Origin: Allobrachymonas denitrificans DSM 15123
GTDB lineage: Bacteria > Pseudomonadota > Gammaproteobacteria > Burkholderiales > Burkholderiaceae_C
DNA length: 64,000 nucleotides
Direction: 5' to 3'
Assembly: GCF_900110225.1 (NCBI RefSeq)
Contig: NZ_FOCW01000001.1
Location: 868,001-932,000, forward strand
A program made the position numbers and the translations under genes. Below the pieces are notes generated by a model, which saw only the letters and a program-made list of their open reading frames with translations, was not told where the DNA came from and did no database searches. This document shows positions 42,703-51,847 of this stretch, piece by piece (the first letter of the stretch is position 1; every line of letters starts with the position of its first letter).

Positions 42703-43392
42703 TCAGTCGGTTTTGAGCAGGTATTCCACGACCTTGGGCACGCCCAGTACGGCACGCTCGGGGATCACGGTCAGGTCCCAGGCGGCGGCAGCCTGCAATG
42801 AGGGATTGGGGTCGATCAGATACCCGTCTGCGTGCGGCGGTGCATAGGCAATCAGGCCGGCTGCCGGATACACCTTGAGCGAGGTGCCCACCACCAGCAC
42901 CACGTCGGCTTCTGCCACCTGTTCCAGCGCCTGTTCCAGCGCCGGCACTTCCTCGCCGAACCAGACGATGTGCGGTCGCAGCGGCGCGCCCAGCGGATCG
43001 ACATGCTCAGGCAACTGGTCGTGGTGCCAGTCGATGATGTAGCCGGCATCGCGTGTGCTGCGCAGCTTGGTCAGTTCGCCATGCAGATGCAGGACCTGGC
43101 TGCTGCCGGCGCGCTCGTGCAGGTTGTCGACGTTCTGGGTGATGATGTGTACGCGATAGCGCCGCTCCAACTCTGCCAGCGCGAAATGCGCGGCATTGGG
43201 TTGTACCTGCTGCAACTGGCGACGACGGGCGTTGTAGAAATCGAGGACGAGGCGGGGATTGGCGTGAAAGCCTTCGGGCGTAGCCACATCTTCCACGCGG
43301 TGGCCTTCCCACAGGCCGCCCGCGTCGCGGAAGGTTTTCAGACCGCTGTCGGCGCTGATGCCGGCTCCGGTCAGGACCACGCAGGTTTTCAT
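42703..43392 (-). CDS. SIR2-family NAD-dependent protein deacylase
   Basis: A 229-residue sirtuin of the CobB/SIRT5-like group. The NAD motif GAGISADSGLKTFRD is at 9-23, the catalytic segment reads TQNVDNLHERAGS, and the His is in LHLHGEL. FYNARRRQ carries the Tyr and Arg that favour acidic acyl groups such as succinyl. The usual zinc-binding cysteines between the catalytic His and PHIVWFGE are absent, as in some other bacterial sirtuins. ATG 43392 begins the conserved region. A tRNA-Ser gene lies directly upstream on the same strand. Confidence 0.9.
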   Translation of the reverse strand: MKTCVVLTGAGISADSGLKTFRDAGGLWEGHRVEDVATPEGFHANPRLVLDFYNARRRQLQQVQPNAAHFALAELERRYRVHIITQNVDNLHERAGSSQVLHLHGELTKLRSTRDAGYIIDWHHDQLPEHVDPLGAPLRPHIVWFGEEVPALEQALEQVAEADVVLVVGTSLKVYPAAGLIAYAPPHADGYLIDPNPSLQAAAAWDLTVIPERAVLGVPKVVEYLLKTD

Positions 43393-43438
43393 GAGGCTGT
43401 TTCCTGAAGTGCACGGCAGGCAGACAGGCGGCCGCGAC

Positions 43439-43526
43439 TGGCGGAAGCGGTGAGATTCGAACTCACGGACCATTGCTGATCGGCGGTTTTCAAGACCGCT
43501 GGATTAAACCACTCTCCCACGCTTCC
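43439..43526 (-). tRNA. tRNA-Ser (anticodon UGA)
   Basis: The minus strand folds into a complete class II tRNA. The acceptor stem begins GGAAGCG and pairs with CGCTTCC, the anticodon loop is CTTGAAA (anticodon TGA) on a GCGGT/ACCGC stem, there is a long variable arm as expected for serine, and the T-loop is GTTCGAATC. The CCA end is encoded (43439-43441). It decodes UCA and related serine codons. Confidence 0.97.
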
Positions 43527-43644
43527 GAACTGAACATTGTACTGCGGGAATGCAGCGCGACAGCGTCTGGGCACTGCCTTGCAGGGACGGCAGGCGTGCC
43601 CATCAAAGCAGCGCCCGCTGCCGCAAGGGCAGGCCTCCTATACC

Positions 43645-44124
43645 TCAGGCGCGCAGCTGTCCCTCGGTCAGCGAATCCAGCTGGAAGCGGCCGCTGCGGT
43701 CCCACAGCCAGGTGTCGACGTAGCGGCCACCGCGCCCACCCGGAGAGGGGAAGGGCGCTGCGCTGCGCACCATGGTCTCGATTTCGCGCATCACTTCCGG
43801 TACGTGCGTCGGGCCGCGCATCCAGCGCACGGACCGCACCTGACCATTGGCGGCAAGATTCACTTCCAGCGTGCCGACTGCGTACAGCATGGGCGGCAGC
43901 ATGCCGCGGTAGATGCGGTTGTTGTAGCGGTTGTAGAGGTGGCGTGCCGCCACGCGGCGGAATGCCATGTCGGCTTCGCTGCGTGCGGCGGGGCGGCCGG
44001 AGAAGCCGCAGCCTGCAAGAACCGCTGCAGTGACGCTGCCGGCAGCCGCAGCCATGCGCAACAGCAGGCGGCGTGGCAGCGTGGGTGTTTCAGGAGAGAC
44101 GGGCGTCTGGCTGGGCAGGGACAT
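43645..44124 (-). CDS. TonB C-terminal-like lipoprotein
   Basis: A 159-residue predicted lipoprotein. Arg-Arg precedes a hydrophobic segment and the lipobox LAGC (Cys39 region). The remainder resembles a TonB/TolA C-terminal fold (LYAVGTLEVNLAANGQVRSV, then VPEVMREIETMVRSAAPFPS). There is no proline-rich spacer or N-terminal transmembrane anchor, so it is not a conventional TonB. The role is unknown. The hemerythrin gene upstream ends 36 bases before it on the same strand. Confidence 0.7.
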   Translation of the reverse strand: MSLPSQTPVSPETPTLPRRLLLRMAAAAGSVTAAVLAGCGFSGRPAARSEADMAFRRVAARHLYNRYNNRIYRGMLPPMLYAVGTLEVNLAANGQVRSVRWMRGPTHVPEVMREIETMVRSAAPFPSPGGRGGRYVDTWLWDRSGRFQLDSLTEGQLRA

Positions 44125-44160
44125 GGCGGACCTTTCTGGATGAAACAGCGATAGGGTACA

Positions 44161-44715
44161 TCACCCCAGCTTCGGCTGGCTGATGCGCCGTTGTGCCATC
44201 TCCTCGCCCCAGGCCCGTTGCTGCTCTTCCGAGGCATCCTGGAACGCCAGCGGATACGCCTGCTCTTCCTCGCAGTCGATGTGTTCGCGGTAGGCGCTCA
44301 GGAAGGGGGCGGTGACTGCGCTCTTCAGCAGCGGCTCCGCGTTGCCGCTCTCCATCTGCTCCAGTTCCTTGCGCAACGCCTGCCATAGCGCGGCCATGTC
44401 CAGATGCTGCTGATGGAGCTTTTCGGCAAGTTGCACCTGGCGCTCGTCGCCACTGGCCAGCATCCGGGGAAACAGGTGGCGCTCCTCGTCCTCGTGGTGG
44501 TGCGGGCCGGCCAGGTCGAAGTAGCGCAGGATGTCGCGTGCCGCCTGGCGTGCCTGATCGTCGGCCCCCTTGGTGGCAGCATGTTCCTGCAGGCGCTCCA
44601 GCAGCGTGCACATGCGCAACACGCGCTCGTGGCAGGCCTGCAGCATGTGCAGCGGTTGTTCGAAGGTGGGGGCCAGCCCGGTGCGGCCCGGTTCAAGAAT
44701 GGGGACAGTAGCCAC
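44161..44715 (-). CDS. Hemerythrin HHE-domain protein
   Basis: A 184-residue helical protein with the iron-ligand pattern of bacterial hemerythrins: HMLQACHERV, then GPHHHEDEERHLFPRML, HQQHLDMAALW and YREHIDCEEEQAYPLAF. Such proteins bind a di-iron centre and respond to oxygen, nitric oxide or iron. The start is uncertain. GTG 44715 fits the protein-like region best (VATVPILEPGRTG); an in-frame ATG at 44802 would add residues of atypical composition. Near a denitrification cluster, an NO- or O2-related role is conceivable but not shown. Confidence 0.8.
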   Translation of the reverse strand: MATVPILEPGRTGLAPTFEQPLHMLQACHERVLRMCTLLERLQEHAATKGADDQARQAARDILRYFDLAGPHHHEDEERHLFPRMLASGDERQVQLAEKLHQQHLDMAALWQALRKELEQMESGNAEPLLKSAVTAPFLSAYREHIDCEEEQAYPLAFQDASEEQQRAWGEEMAQRRISQPKLG

Positions 44716-44917
44716 GGCGTCAGAAGATTGAGTCCGAAAACGCCCATTGTGGCCCGTGCGGAGGCAGATCGGCGGTGATGGCAGCAATTGCGGTGGGGAC
44801 ATGCCGCAGCGGCAGCGCACACGCCAGATGTCACAAAAGGTGAATTTGCCCCGACAATAGGCTTTTTTCTGCGGCCCCGCATACGCTGCGAGGCGGCACA
44901 GCCTGTCCGCGCAACCC

Positions 44918-46450
44918 ATGCCCGCACCCCGACTGCAGCTTACCGACATTACCAAGCGCTACCCCGGTGTCACAGCCAACGAGGCTGTCTCGCTCACGGT
45001 ACAACCGGGAGAGATCCATGCCGTGCTGGGTGAGAACGGCGCCGGCAAATCCACGCTGATGAAGATCATCTACGGCGCTGTGCAAGCTGACGAAGGCAGC
45101 ATTGCCGTCGATGGCCAGCCGGTACGTGTGGAAACGCCGCAACAGGCGCGTGCGCTGGGCATCGCCATGGTGTTCCAGCACTTCAGCCTGTTCGATACGC
45201 TCACGGTGGCCGAGAACGTCTGGCTCGGTCTGGATCGCAGCCACAGCCTGGCGCAAGTCAAGGCCATGATCCGCGAGAAGGCTTCCGTCTACGGCCTGCC
45301 GCTGGATCCGGAGCGTGCCGTGCATACGCTGGGGGTAGGCGAGCGCCAGCGCGTCGAGATCATCCGCGCCTTGCTGACCAATCCGCGCCTGCTGATTCTG
45401 GACGAGCCCACTTCCGTGCTTACGCCGCAGGCGGTGCAGGGTCTGTTCGAGGTGCTGCGGCGTCTGGCCGCCGAGGGCTGCAGCATTCTGTATATCAGCC
45501 ACAAGCTGCATGAAATCCGTGCCCTGTGCACGGCCTGTACCGTGCTGCGAGGCGGGCGTGTGAGTGGAGAGTGCAATCCGCAGCAGGAGAGCAACGCCTC
45601 GCTCAGCCGCATGATGATCGGCGCGGAGCCGCCGGCCTTGCGCAAGCAGCCCAGCGCGCCCGGCAAGCAGGTGCTCGAGGTGTATGGCCTGAGCCTGCCT
45701 AGCCAGCACCAGTTCGGTACCGAACTGCAGGGCGTGTCTTTCGAGGTGCGTGCCGGAGAAGTGGTGGGCATAGCCGGCGTGTCGGGCAACGGCCAGCACG
45801 AATTGCTGGCCGCACTGGATGGCGAGGATGTGCGTGCCGCGCCCGGCATGGTTCGCCTGCATGGGCAGGACATCAGTCGCTGGGGACCGCGGCGCCGGCG
45901 TACTGCCGGGATGCACGTGGTGCCCGAAGAGCGGCTCGGTCGCGGCGCCGTTCCCATGCTCGGGCTGGCCCACAACCTGCTGCTGACAAGGCGCGAGGCG
46001 GTGGCTCCCGGTGGCTGGATCCGCATGGGGCGCTTGCGTGAACAGGCGCAGGGCATCATCGAGCGTTTTGGCGTCAAGGCCTCCGGTGTGGATGTGCCTG
46101 CGCGTGCGCTGTCGGGCGGTAATCTGCAGAAATATATCGTGGGCCGAGAGATCGACGCCGGTCCGCAGTTGCTGATCCTGTCGCAGCCGACCTGGGGCGT
46201 GGATGTGGGCGCGCAGGCGCAGATCCATGCCGAAATCCTGGCGCTGCGCGATGCCGGCTGCGCGGTATTGGTCGTGAGCGAGGAGCTGGACGAATTGTTT
46301 GCCTTGAGTGATCGCCTGCTGGTGCTGGCGCGGGGACGGCTGTCGCCGTCCATTCCCGCCAGCGAGGCCACGGTGGAACAGCTGGGAGCCTGGATGAGCG
46401 GGCTGTGGGATGTGAGTCCGCTCGACGCGGCTGCGGAGGTGCAGGCATGA
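44918..46450 (+). CDS. Nucleoside/BMP-type ABC transporter ATP-binding protein (two domains)
   Basis: A 510-residue ATPase with two fused nucleotide-binding domains, as in YufO/NupO and RbsA. The first Walker A is GENGAGKS (38-45). The second is degenerate (GIAGVSGNGQHEL), which is normal for this family. Signatures read GVGERQRVEIIRALL and LSGGNLQKYIVGRE. It energises purine-nucleoside uptake with the two permeases and BMP-family receptors encoded downstream. It overlaps the first permease gene by four bases. Confidence 0.9.
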   Translation: MPAPRLQLTDITKRYPGVTANEAVSLTVQPGEIHAVLGENGAGKSTLMKIIYGAVQADEGSIAVDGQPVRVETPQQARALGIAMVFQHFSLFDTLTVAENVWLGLDRSHSLAQVKAMIREKASVYGLPLDPERAVHTLGVGERQRVEIIRALLTNPRLLILDEPTSVLTPQAVQGLFEVLRRLAAEGCSILYISHKLHEIRALCTACTVLRGGRVSGECNPQQESNASLSRMMIGAEPPALRKQPSAPGKQVLEVYGLSLPSQHQFGTELQGVSFEVRAGEVVGIAGVSGNGQHELLAALDGEDVRAAPGMVRLHGQDISRWGPRRRRTAGMHVVPEERLGRGAVPMLGLAHNLLLTRREAVAPGGWIRMGRLREQAQGIIERFGVKASGVDVPARALSGGNLQKYIVGREIDAGPQLLILSQPTWGVDVGAQAQIHAEILALRDAGCAVLVVSEELDELFALSDRLLVLARGRLSPSIPASEATVEQLGAWMSGLWDVSPLDAAAEVQA

Positions 46451-47535
46451 CATCCGTGCAACTCGTGCCGCGCGCGCGGCCTTCGCGTTTCTGGAGCTAT
46501 GCATCGCCCTTGCTGGCGCTGGCGCTGACGGTGCTAATTGGTGTGCTGCTGTTCATCCTGCTCGGCAAGGATCCGCTGCAGGGGTTGAACGTGTTCTTCG
46601 TGGAGCCGGTCAAGAACGCCTATGCGATTGGCGAGCTGCTGCTCAAGGCGACGCCGTTGCTCATCATTGCGCTTGGTCTGGCAGTCTGCTTCCGTTCCAA
46701 CGTCTGGAACATCGGGGCAGAAGGGCAGTTCATTATCGGCGCCGTGGCGGCCGGAGGCGTTGCGCTGATGGCCGACGCGCAGACTGGCCGCTGGATCGTA
46801 TTGGCCGTGCTACTGGCTGGTGTGCTGGGCGGCATGGCCTGGGCCGGCATAGTGGCGCTGCTGCGCGACCGCTTCCATGCCAACGAAATCCTTGTCAGCC
46901 TGATGCTGGTGTATGTGGCCGAGCAGGTGCTGGGTTATCTGGTCTATGGGCCGTGGAAGGACCCGCAGGGCTACAACTTTCCGCAGACGCGCATGTTCGA
47001 GGCGGTGACGGAAATCCCGCGCCTGATGGATGGCTCGCGTGTGTCGGCCGGTCTGCTGATCGCGCTGATCGGCGCCGGCCTGCTATGGGTGTTCCTGTTC
47101 CGCATGCTGCCGGGCTTTGCGCAGCAGGTAGGCGGCCTTGCGCCTGCAGCGGCACGTTTTGCCGGTTTCTCCTCGCGCCGCGCGCTCTGGACGGCTCTGC
47201 TGATTTCGGGCGGTGCCGCCGGCCTTGCTGGGGCGCTGGAAGTGGCAGGTCCCTTGGGGCAGCTCACGCCGCATGTTCCTGCCGGCTACGGCTTTGCCGC
47301 CATTATCGTGGCCTTTGTCGGGCGCCTGCATCCGGTCGGCATGGTGCTCTCAGCCATCCTCATGAGCATGTTCTATATCGGCGGTGAACTGGCGCAATCG
47401 CGCCTGGGCCTGCCCAAGTCCATCACCGGCGTGTTCCAGGGCCTGCTGCTGTTCACGCTGCTGGCCTGCGACACCTGGATCCACTACCGCCTGCAGTGGC
47501 TGCGCCCGAACAGGGTCGCGAAAGGAGGTGCGTGA
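46447..47535 (+). CDS. Nucleoside ABC transporter permease, YufP/NupP type
   Basis: A 362-residue BPD_transp_2 permease with about ten hydrophobic segments. The motif VCFRSNVWNIGAEGQFIIGA near residues 77-96 is characteristic of the permeases that work with BMP-family receptors. ATG 46447 overlaps the ATPase stop codon (ATGA). It pairs with the second permease, whose start overlaps its stop by one base. Confidence 0.9.
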   Translation: MTSVQLVPRARPSRFWSYASPLLALALTVLIGVLLFILLGKDPLQGLNVFFVEPVKNAYAIGELLLKATPLLIIALGLAVCFRSNVWNIGAEGQFIIGAVAAGGVALMADAQTGRWIVLAVLLAGVLGGMAWAGIVALLRDRFHANEILVSLMLVYVAEQVLGYLVYGPWKDPQGYNFPQTRMFEAVTEIPRLMDGSRVSAGLLIALIGAGLLWVFLFRMLPGFAQQVGGLAPAAARFAGFSSRRALWTALLISGGAAGLAGALEVAGPLGQLTPHVPAGYGFAAIIVAFVGRLHPVGMVLSAILMSMFYIGGELAQSRLGLPKSITGVFQGLLLFTLLACDTWIHYRLQWLRPNRVAKGGA

Positions 47536-48455
47536 TGGAACAGTCCGCACTGCTTGTCGCCTCCATGCTGGCTGCCGGCACCGTGCTGGCGCTGGCTTCG
47601 CTCGGTTTGCTGATCAACGAGAAGGCCGGGGTGGTCAACCTGGGGGCGGAAGGCATGATGCTTTGCGCCGCACTGGCCGGGTTTGCCACCGTGGTCCACA
47701 CCGGCAATGACTGGATCGGCTTTGCCGCCGGCATGCTGGCAGGCGGCTTGCTGGCCGCTGCGCTCGGCTACCTGGTGATCTGGCTGAATACCAACCAGTT
47801 CGCCACCGGACTGGCGCTGTCGCTGTTCGGTGCAGGCTTCTCGGCCTTTGCCGGCACTGGCTATGTGCAGGCCAGCCTGCCTGCCCGTGCACAGCACGCC
47901 TTGCCGCTGCTGTCCGATCTGCCCTGGCTGGGCACGGCCCTGTTCCGCCAGCATCCGGTGGTCTACCTCTCGGTGGCGCTGGCCTTGGGCCTGCTGTGGT
48001 TCTTCTACCGCACCCGTGCCGGCCTGATCGTGCGCAGCGTGGGCGAGGCACCCGAATCGGCGCATGCGCTGGGTTATCCGGTGCGCCGTATCCGTCTTGC
48101 GGCCGTCATTGCCGGCGGCATGCTGTGCGGGCTGGCGGGTGCGTTTCTTTCGGTGATCTATACCCCGCTGTGGGTGGAGGGCATGGTCGCCGGCAAGGGC
48201 TGGATCGCACTGGCGCTCACCACCTTCGCCACCTGGCGGCCGCTGCGCGTGCTGCTGGGGGCCTGGCTGTTCGGCGGCGTCACCATGCTGCAGTTCTGGC
48301 TGCAGAGCCAGGGCGTGCAGGTGCCCAGCCAGCTGCTCACCATGCTGCCCTATGTGGCCACCATCGTCGTGCTGGCGCTGATCTCGCGCAATCCGACATG
48401 GATTCGCATTAATATGCCGGCAGCACTCGGCAAGCCCTTCCATCCCGGTGCCTGA
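47535..48455 (+). CDS. Nucleoside ABC transporter permease, YufQ/NupQ type
   Basis: A 306-residue permease of the same family. The diagnostic segment INEKAGVVNLGAEGMMLCAA is at about 30-49, and the cytoplasmic loop reads GEAPESAHALGYPVRRIRL. Its start overlaps the previous stop (TGATG) and AAGGAGG lies just upstream. Together the two permeases form a heterodimeric pore for nucleosides. Confidence 0.9.
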   Translation: MEQSALLVASMLAAGTVLALASLGLLINEKAGVVNLGAEGMMLCAALAGFATVVHTGNDWIGFAAGMLAGGLLAAALGYLVIWLNTNQFATGLALSLFGAGFSAFAGTGYVQASLPARAQHALPLLSDLPWLGTALFRQHPVVYLSVALALGLLWFFYRTRAGLIVRSVGEAPESAHALGYPVRRIRLAAVIAGGMLCGLAGAFLSVIYTPLWVEGMVAGKGWIALALTTFATWRPLRVLLGAWLFGGVTMLQFWLQSQGVQVPSQLLTMLPYVATIVVLALISRNPTWIRINMPAALGKPFHPGA

Positions 48456-48513
48456 TGGCCCGCCGATCTGAGCCTGCCGACCTCTCCTGAATCACAACAA
48501 GGAAGCTACACCC

Positions 48514-49671
48514 ATGATCGATTTTTCCAAGCGCACCGCCTTGCGCGCGGCAGCCTGTGCCGCCGCCGCACTGACTCTTGCCGCCTGTGGCCAGAAGGAT
48601 GCGCCGGCAACCGGCACGTCCGGCGCAGCCGCCAGCTCTGCAGCGCCGGCAGCAGCTGCCAAGGGTCCGCTGAAAATCGCCTTCGCCTACATCGGCCCGG
48701 TGGGCGATGGTGGCTGGACCTTTGCACACGACAACGCGCGCAAGGCCATCGAGCAGGAGTTTGGCGACAAGGTACAGACCAGCTTCGTCGAGAAGGTGCC
48801 CGAGTCGTCCGACGCCGAGCGTGTGCTGCGTGACATGGCTTCGCAGGGCAACCAGCTGGTGTTCGGCACCACCTTCGGCTACATGGAATCCATGGTCAAG
48901 GTCGCGCGTGACTTCCCCGAGGTGAAGTTCGAGCACGCCACCGGCTACAAGACGGCCGCCAACCTGTCCACCTACGACAGCCGCACCTACGAGGGTGCCT
49001 ACATGGCGGGCGTGATCGCCGGCAAGATGACCAAGAGCAATGTGCTCGGCGTGGTCGCTTCCGTGCCGATTCCCGAGGTGCTGCGCAACATCAACAGCTT
49101 CACGCTGGGCGCGCAGAGCGTCAATCCGGCCATCTCCACCAAGGTGGTGTGGGTGAACGAGTGGTTCAATCCGCCAAAGGAAACCGAGGCCGCCACGGCC
49201 CTGATCAACGGCGGCGCCGACATCCTGATGCAGAACACCGATTCGTCCGCCGTGCTGCAGACTGCCGAAAAAATGGGCAAACGCGGTTTTGGCTGGGATT
49301 CCGACATGACGCAATACGGTCCCAAGGCGCACCTGGGTTCTGCCGTGATCAACTGGGGCCCGTACTACATCAAGACCGTGCGTGACGTGCTCGATGGCAA
49401 GTGGCAGAGCGGCGAATCCTGGTGGGGCGTGAAGGAAGGCGCGATCGACCTGGTGTCGCTGGCTGCCGATGTGCCCGAAGACGCCAAGGCCAAGCTGGAG
49501 GAAGTGCGCTCCGGCCTGAAATCCGGCAGCTTCCACATCTGGAAAGGCCCGCTGGTGGACCAGTCCGGCAAGGAGCTGCTGGCCAAGGACCAGGTGGCTG
49601 ACGACAAGTTCCTGCGCGGCATCAACTTCTTCGTGAAGGGGGTCGAGGGCCAGGTGCCGGGTAGCCGCTGA
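48514..49671 (+). CDS. BMP-family nucleoside-binding lipoprotein
   Basis: A 385-residue receptor of the PnrA/Med/BmpA family. The signal ends in the lipobox LAAC (Cys25), followed by an Ala/Ser/Gly/Thr linker. The BMP domain runs from KIAFAYIGPVGDGGWTFAHD through ASQGNQLVFGTTFGYMES and VVASVPIPEVLRNINSF. Family members bind purine nucleosides. It follows the permease genes by 58 bases and is the natural receptor of this importer. A terminator lies 116 bases after its stop, separating it from a second, related receptor. Confidence 0.9.
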   Translation: MIDFSKRTALRAAACAAAALTLAACGQKDAPATGTSGAAASSAAPAAAAKGPLKIAFAYIGPVGDGGWTFAHDNARKAIEQEFGDKVQTSFVEKVPESSDAERVLRDMASQGNQLVFGTTFGYMESMVKVARDFPEVKFEHATGYKTAANLSTYDSRTYEGAYMAGVIAGKMTKSNVLGVVASVPIPEVLRNINSFTLGAQSVNPAISTKVVWVNEWFNPPKETEAATALINGGADILMQNTDSSAVLQTAEKMGKRGFGWDSDMTQYGPKAHLGSAVINWGPYYIKTVRDVLDGKWQSGESWWGVKEGAIDLVSLAADVPEDAKAKLEEVRSGLKSGSFHIWKGPLVDQSGKELLAKDQVADDKFLRGINFFVKGVEGQVPGSR

Positions 49672-49786
49672 ACGGCGAAAACCGGACCGAAATGCTTCGG
49701 CGCCCGTAGTCGGCAGTTGCCTGCCCGGCAATCGCAGGGGTGTCGCAAGCACAATCCAGAAAAGAAGGGCCTCTGTTCCCCACTGC

Positions 49787-49813
49787 AAATGCCTGCCTCG
49801 TGCAGGCATTTTT
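49787..49813 (+). terminator. Intrinsic terminator after the first BMP receptor
   Basis: A perfect 10-bp stem AAATGCCTGC / GCAGGCATTT (49787-49796 with 49802-49811) and five-base loop lead into a run of five T. Confidence 0.85.
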
Positions 49814-49967
49814 GTTGGCATCGCCTGTACTGCTGAACACCGCAGGTGTTGCAAGGCCACACAATAGCCCCCGCGCTGCCGGAGCGGGCAGTACAATTTC
49901 GCCCGCTGCACCGGCCGTGCTCCAGCCCGCAGCGCTTTTCTTTTCCGGAGCCATGTAGAGGAACACC

Positions 49968-51062
49968 ATGTATAAAAACCTCGCGGCCACCTTGCTGGCC
50001 GCTTTGGCCTTGTCTGCTGCACAGGGCGTTGTCGCCCAAACCCCCGCTGCTTCTTCCACCCCCACCCGCGCTGCCTGGATGTATGTCACGCCTGTGACTG
50101 ATGCTGGCTGGACGCGCCAGCACGACGAGGCTCGCCGCCAGGTCGAGCGCGCCCTTGGCAACAGCGTGCGCACCACCCACGTTGCCAGCGTGGCCGAAGG
50201 GCCGGATGCCGAGCGCGTGCTGCGCGATCTGGCGCGCCAAGGCAACCAGATCATCTTCACCACCAGCTTCGGCTACATGGAGCCGGCCATGAAAGTGGCG
50301 CGCGAGTTCCCGCAGGTGAAATTCGAAGTGCTGACGGGCTATCGCCAGGCCGCCAACATCGCCACCGCCAACGCGCGCTACTACGAAGGCCGCTACCTGG
50401 CCGGCATCGCGGCTGGCCGCGTTACCAAGTCCAATCTGGCTGGCTATGTGGTCGGATTCCCGATCCCGGAGGTGCTGCAGGGCATCAACGCCTTCACGCA
50501 GGGCATGCGTTCGGTCAACCCCAAGGCGCAGGTGCGCGTGATCTGGCTCAACGAGTGGTTCAACCCCGCGCGTGAGCGCGAGGCGGCTACGCTGCTGATG
50601 GATCAGGGCGCCGATGTGCTGGCTTTCCACACGGGCTCCACGGCGGTGCCGGTGGCTGCGCAGCAGCGCGGCCGCTGGGTGATCGGCTACCACTCCGACA
50701 TGCGCAAGTACGCGCCCGATTACCAGCTGCTGTCTGTCACGCACCTGTGGGGCGATTACGAAATCGGCCGCATCAAGGCGCTGCAGCAGGGACGCTGGCA
50801 GAGCCAGAACGTCTGGAACGGCGTGCGCCAGGGGGCCATCCGCGTAGGGGATTTCGGTCGCAAGGTGCCCGCAGCCGTCCAGCAGGAAGTCATGCGTCGC
50901 CAGCAGGAACTGGCAGCCGGCAAGCTGCAGCCGTTCGCGGGCCCGATCCGGGATCGTGACGGTGCGCTGCGCATTCCCGCCGGCCAGACTGCCGCGGATG
51001 CCCAGGTGCAGGCCATGAACTGGCTGGCACAGGGCGTGCAGGCGCCGCCGCTGGGCAAGTAA
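49968..51062 (+). CDS. Second BMP-family substrate-binding protein
   Basis: A 364-residue paralogue of the preceding receptor. It shares long segments such as DAERVLRD, ARQGNQIIFTTSFGYMEPAM, PIPEVLQGIN and VNPKAQVRVIWLNEWFNP. It has an ordinary signal peptide (AAQGVVAQ, cleavage near residue 24) instead of a lipobox, so it should be soluble in the periplasm. It lies beyond a terminator, so it is probably transcribed separately. It may deliver a different nucleoside or related ligand to the same transporter. Confidence 0.88.
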   Translation: MYKNLAATLLAALALSAAQGVVAQTPAASSTPTRAAWMYVTPVTDAGWTRQHDEARRQVERALGNSVRTTHVASVAEGPDAERVLRDLARQGNQIIFTTSFGYMEPAMKVAREFPQVKFEVLTGYRQAANIATANARYYEGRYLAGIAAGRVTKSNLAGYVVGFPIPEVLQGINAFTQGMRSVNPKAQVRVIWLNEWFNPAREREAATLLMDQGADVLAFHTGSTAVPVAAQQRGRWVIGYHSDMRKYAPDYQLLSVTHLWGDYEIGRIKALQQGRWQSQNVWNGVRQGAIRVGDFGRKVPAAVQQEVMRRQQELAAGKLQPFAGPIRDRDGALRIPAGQTAADAQVQAMNWLAQGVQAPPLGK

Positions 51063-51378
51063 GGCGAGGGGACAGGTGCGAGCCGCACAGACCGGCTCGC
51101 ATCGGTGACTGACATTGCCTGCCGGCCAGCGCCGTGCGAATGCATGTGGCATCGTGTTCAGCCCGTCCCTGCAGCCGGTGCCCGCCACCGTGTATCCAGA
51201 CAGCGACACATGGCAACACCGTTACGCAAGTTGCAATCCCGCTTCAGCGCGCAGGAACAACAAAAGGGCTAAGATTCACGGCATTGCGGTCCCTTGCATG
51301 GAACTTTTCCTGCAGGGCGCTGATCGAAACCGGCAAGCAGGCGATGCCGCCTGCCATGCATTGAGCGAAGGAGCTTCC
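51063..51378. other. Intergenic region upstream of the cytochrome c gene
   Basis: A 316-base gap. Shortly after the BMP stop there is a perfect 9-bp hairpin (51077-51085 with 51093-51101) without a T run, possibly a weak terminator. The open frame covering the rest is an upstream extension of the cytochrome gene and is not protein-like. The cytochrome promoter should lie here, but I see no clear elements. Confidence 0.55.
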
Positions 51379-51693
51379 ATGAAACTCACCACCATTTCCA
51401 GCATCGCTGTCGCAGCGGGCCTGCTGTTCGGCGTGGTTCAGGGCGCGCAGGCGTCCGAGGCGCTGGCACGCTCCAAGAACTGCCTGAGCTGCCACACGGT
51501 CGACAAGCGCGTGGTCGGTCCGTCCTACAAGGACATCGCCGCCCGCTACAAGGGCAAGTCCGCCGAGGCAGCCCTGGTGCAGAAAATCCGCCAGGGCGGG
51601 TCGGGCAGTTTCGGTGCCGTGCCCATGCCGCCCAACCCCAATGTGAGCGAAGCGGATGCCCGCACGCTCGCCAAGTGGATCCTGTCGTTCTGA
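51379..51693 (+). CDS. Small periplasmic class I cytochrome c
   Basis: A 104-residue cytochrome c of the c551/c8 type. The signal peptide ends near residue 28 (QGAQAS). Haem attachment is CLSCH, and the axial methionine is expected in the segment AVPMPPNPNV. GAAGGAG lies before ATG 51379. Such cytochromes carry electrons to terminal oxidases or denitrification reductases, including NosZ and nitrite reductase. It stands alone with its own terminator. Confidence 0.92.
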   Translation: MKLTTISSIAVAAGLLFGVVQGAQASEALARSKNCLSCHTVDKRVVGPSYKDIAARYKGKSAEAALVQKIRQGGSGSFGAVPMPPNPNVSEADARTLAKWILSF

Positions 51694-51712
51694 CCGGCTG
51701 CCACTCCCTATC

Positions 51713-51739
51713 ACCGGCTCCCTGCGAGCCGGTTTTTTT
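51713..51739 (+). terminator. Intrinsic terminator after cytochrome c
   Basis: An 8-bp stem ACCGGCTC / GAGCCGGT (51713-51720 with 51726-51733) and five-base loop are followed by a T run. Confidence 0.85.
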
Positions 51740-51847
51740 GTGTCTGCGGCCAGGTCATGCAGGTTCGCAGAAAGCAGAAGCGGGCGGAACGCTCCGCCCG
51801 CGTAGAATCACGGCCATGACAACTGGCAGGAATTTCCGGGGCACAGC

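Noticed and set aside
44716-44955. N-terminal extension of the hemerythrin protein to 264 residues
   Set aside because: It overlaps the divergent ABC ATPase start and its composition is not protein-like.
51077-51101. A 9-bp perfect hairpin after the second BMP gene as a definite terminator
   Set aside because: No T run follows, so it is mentioned only within the intergenic note.
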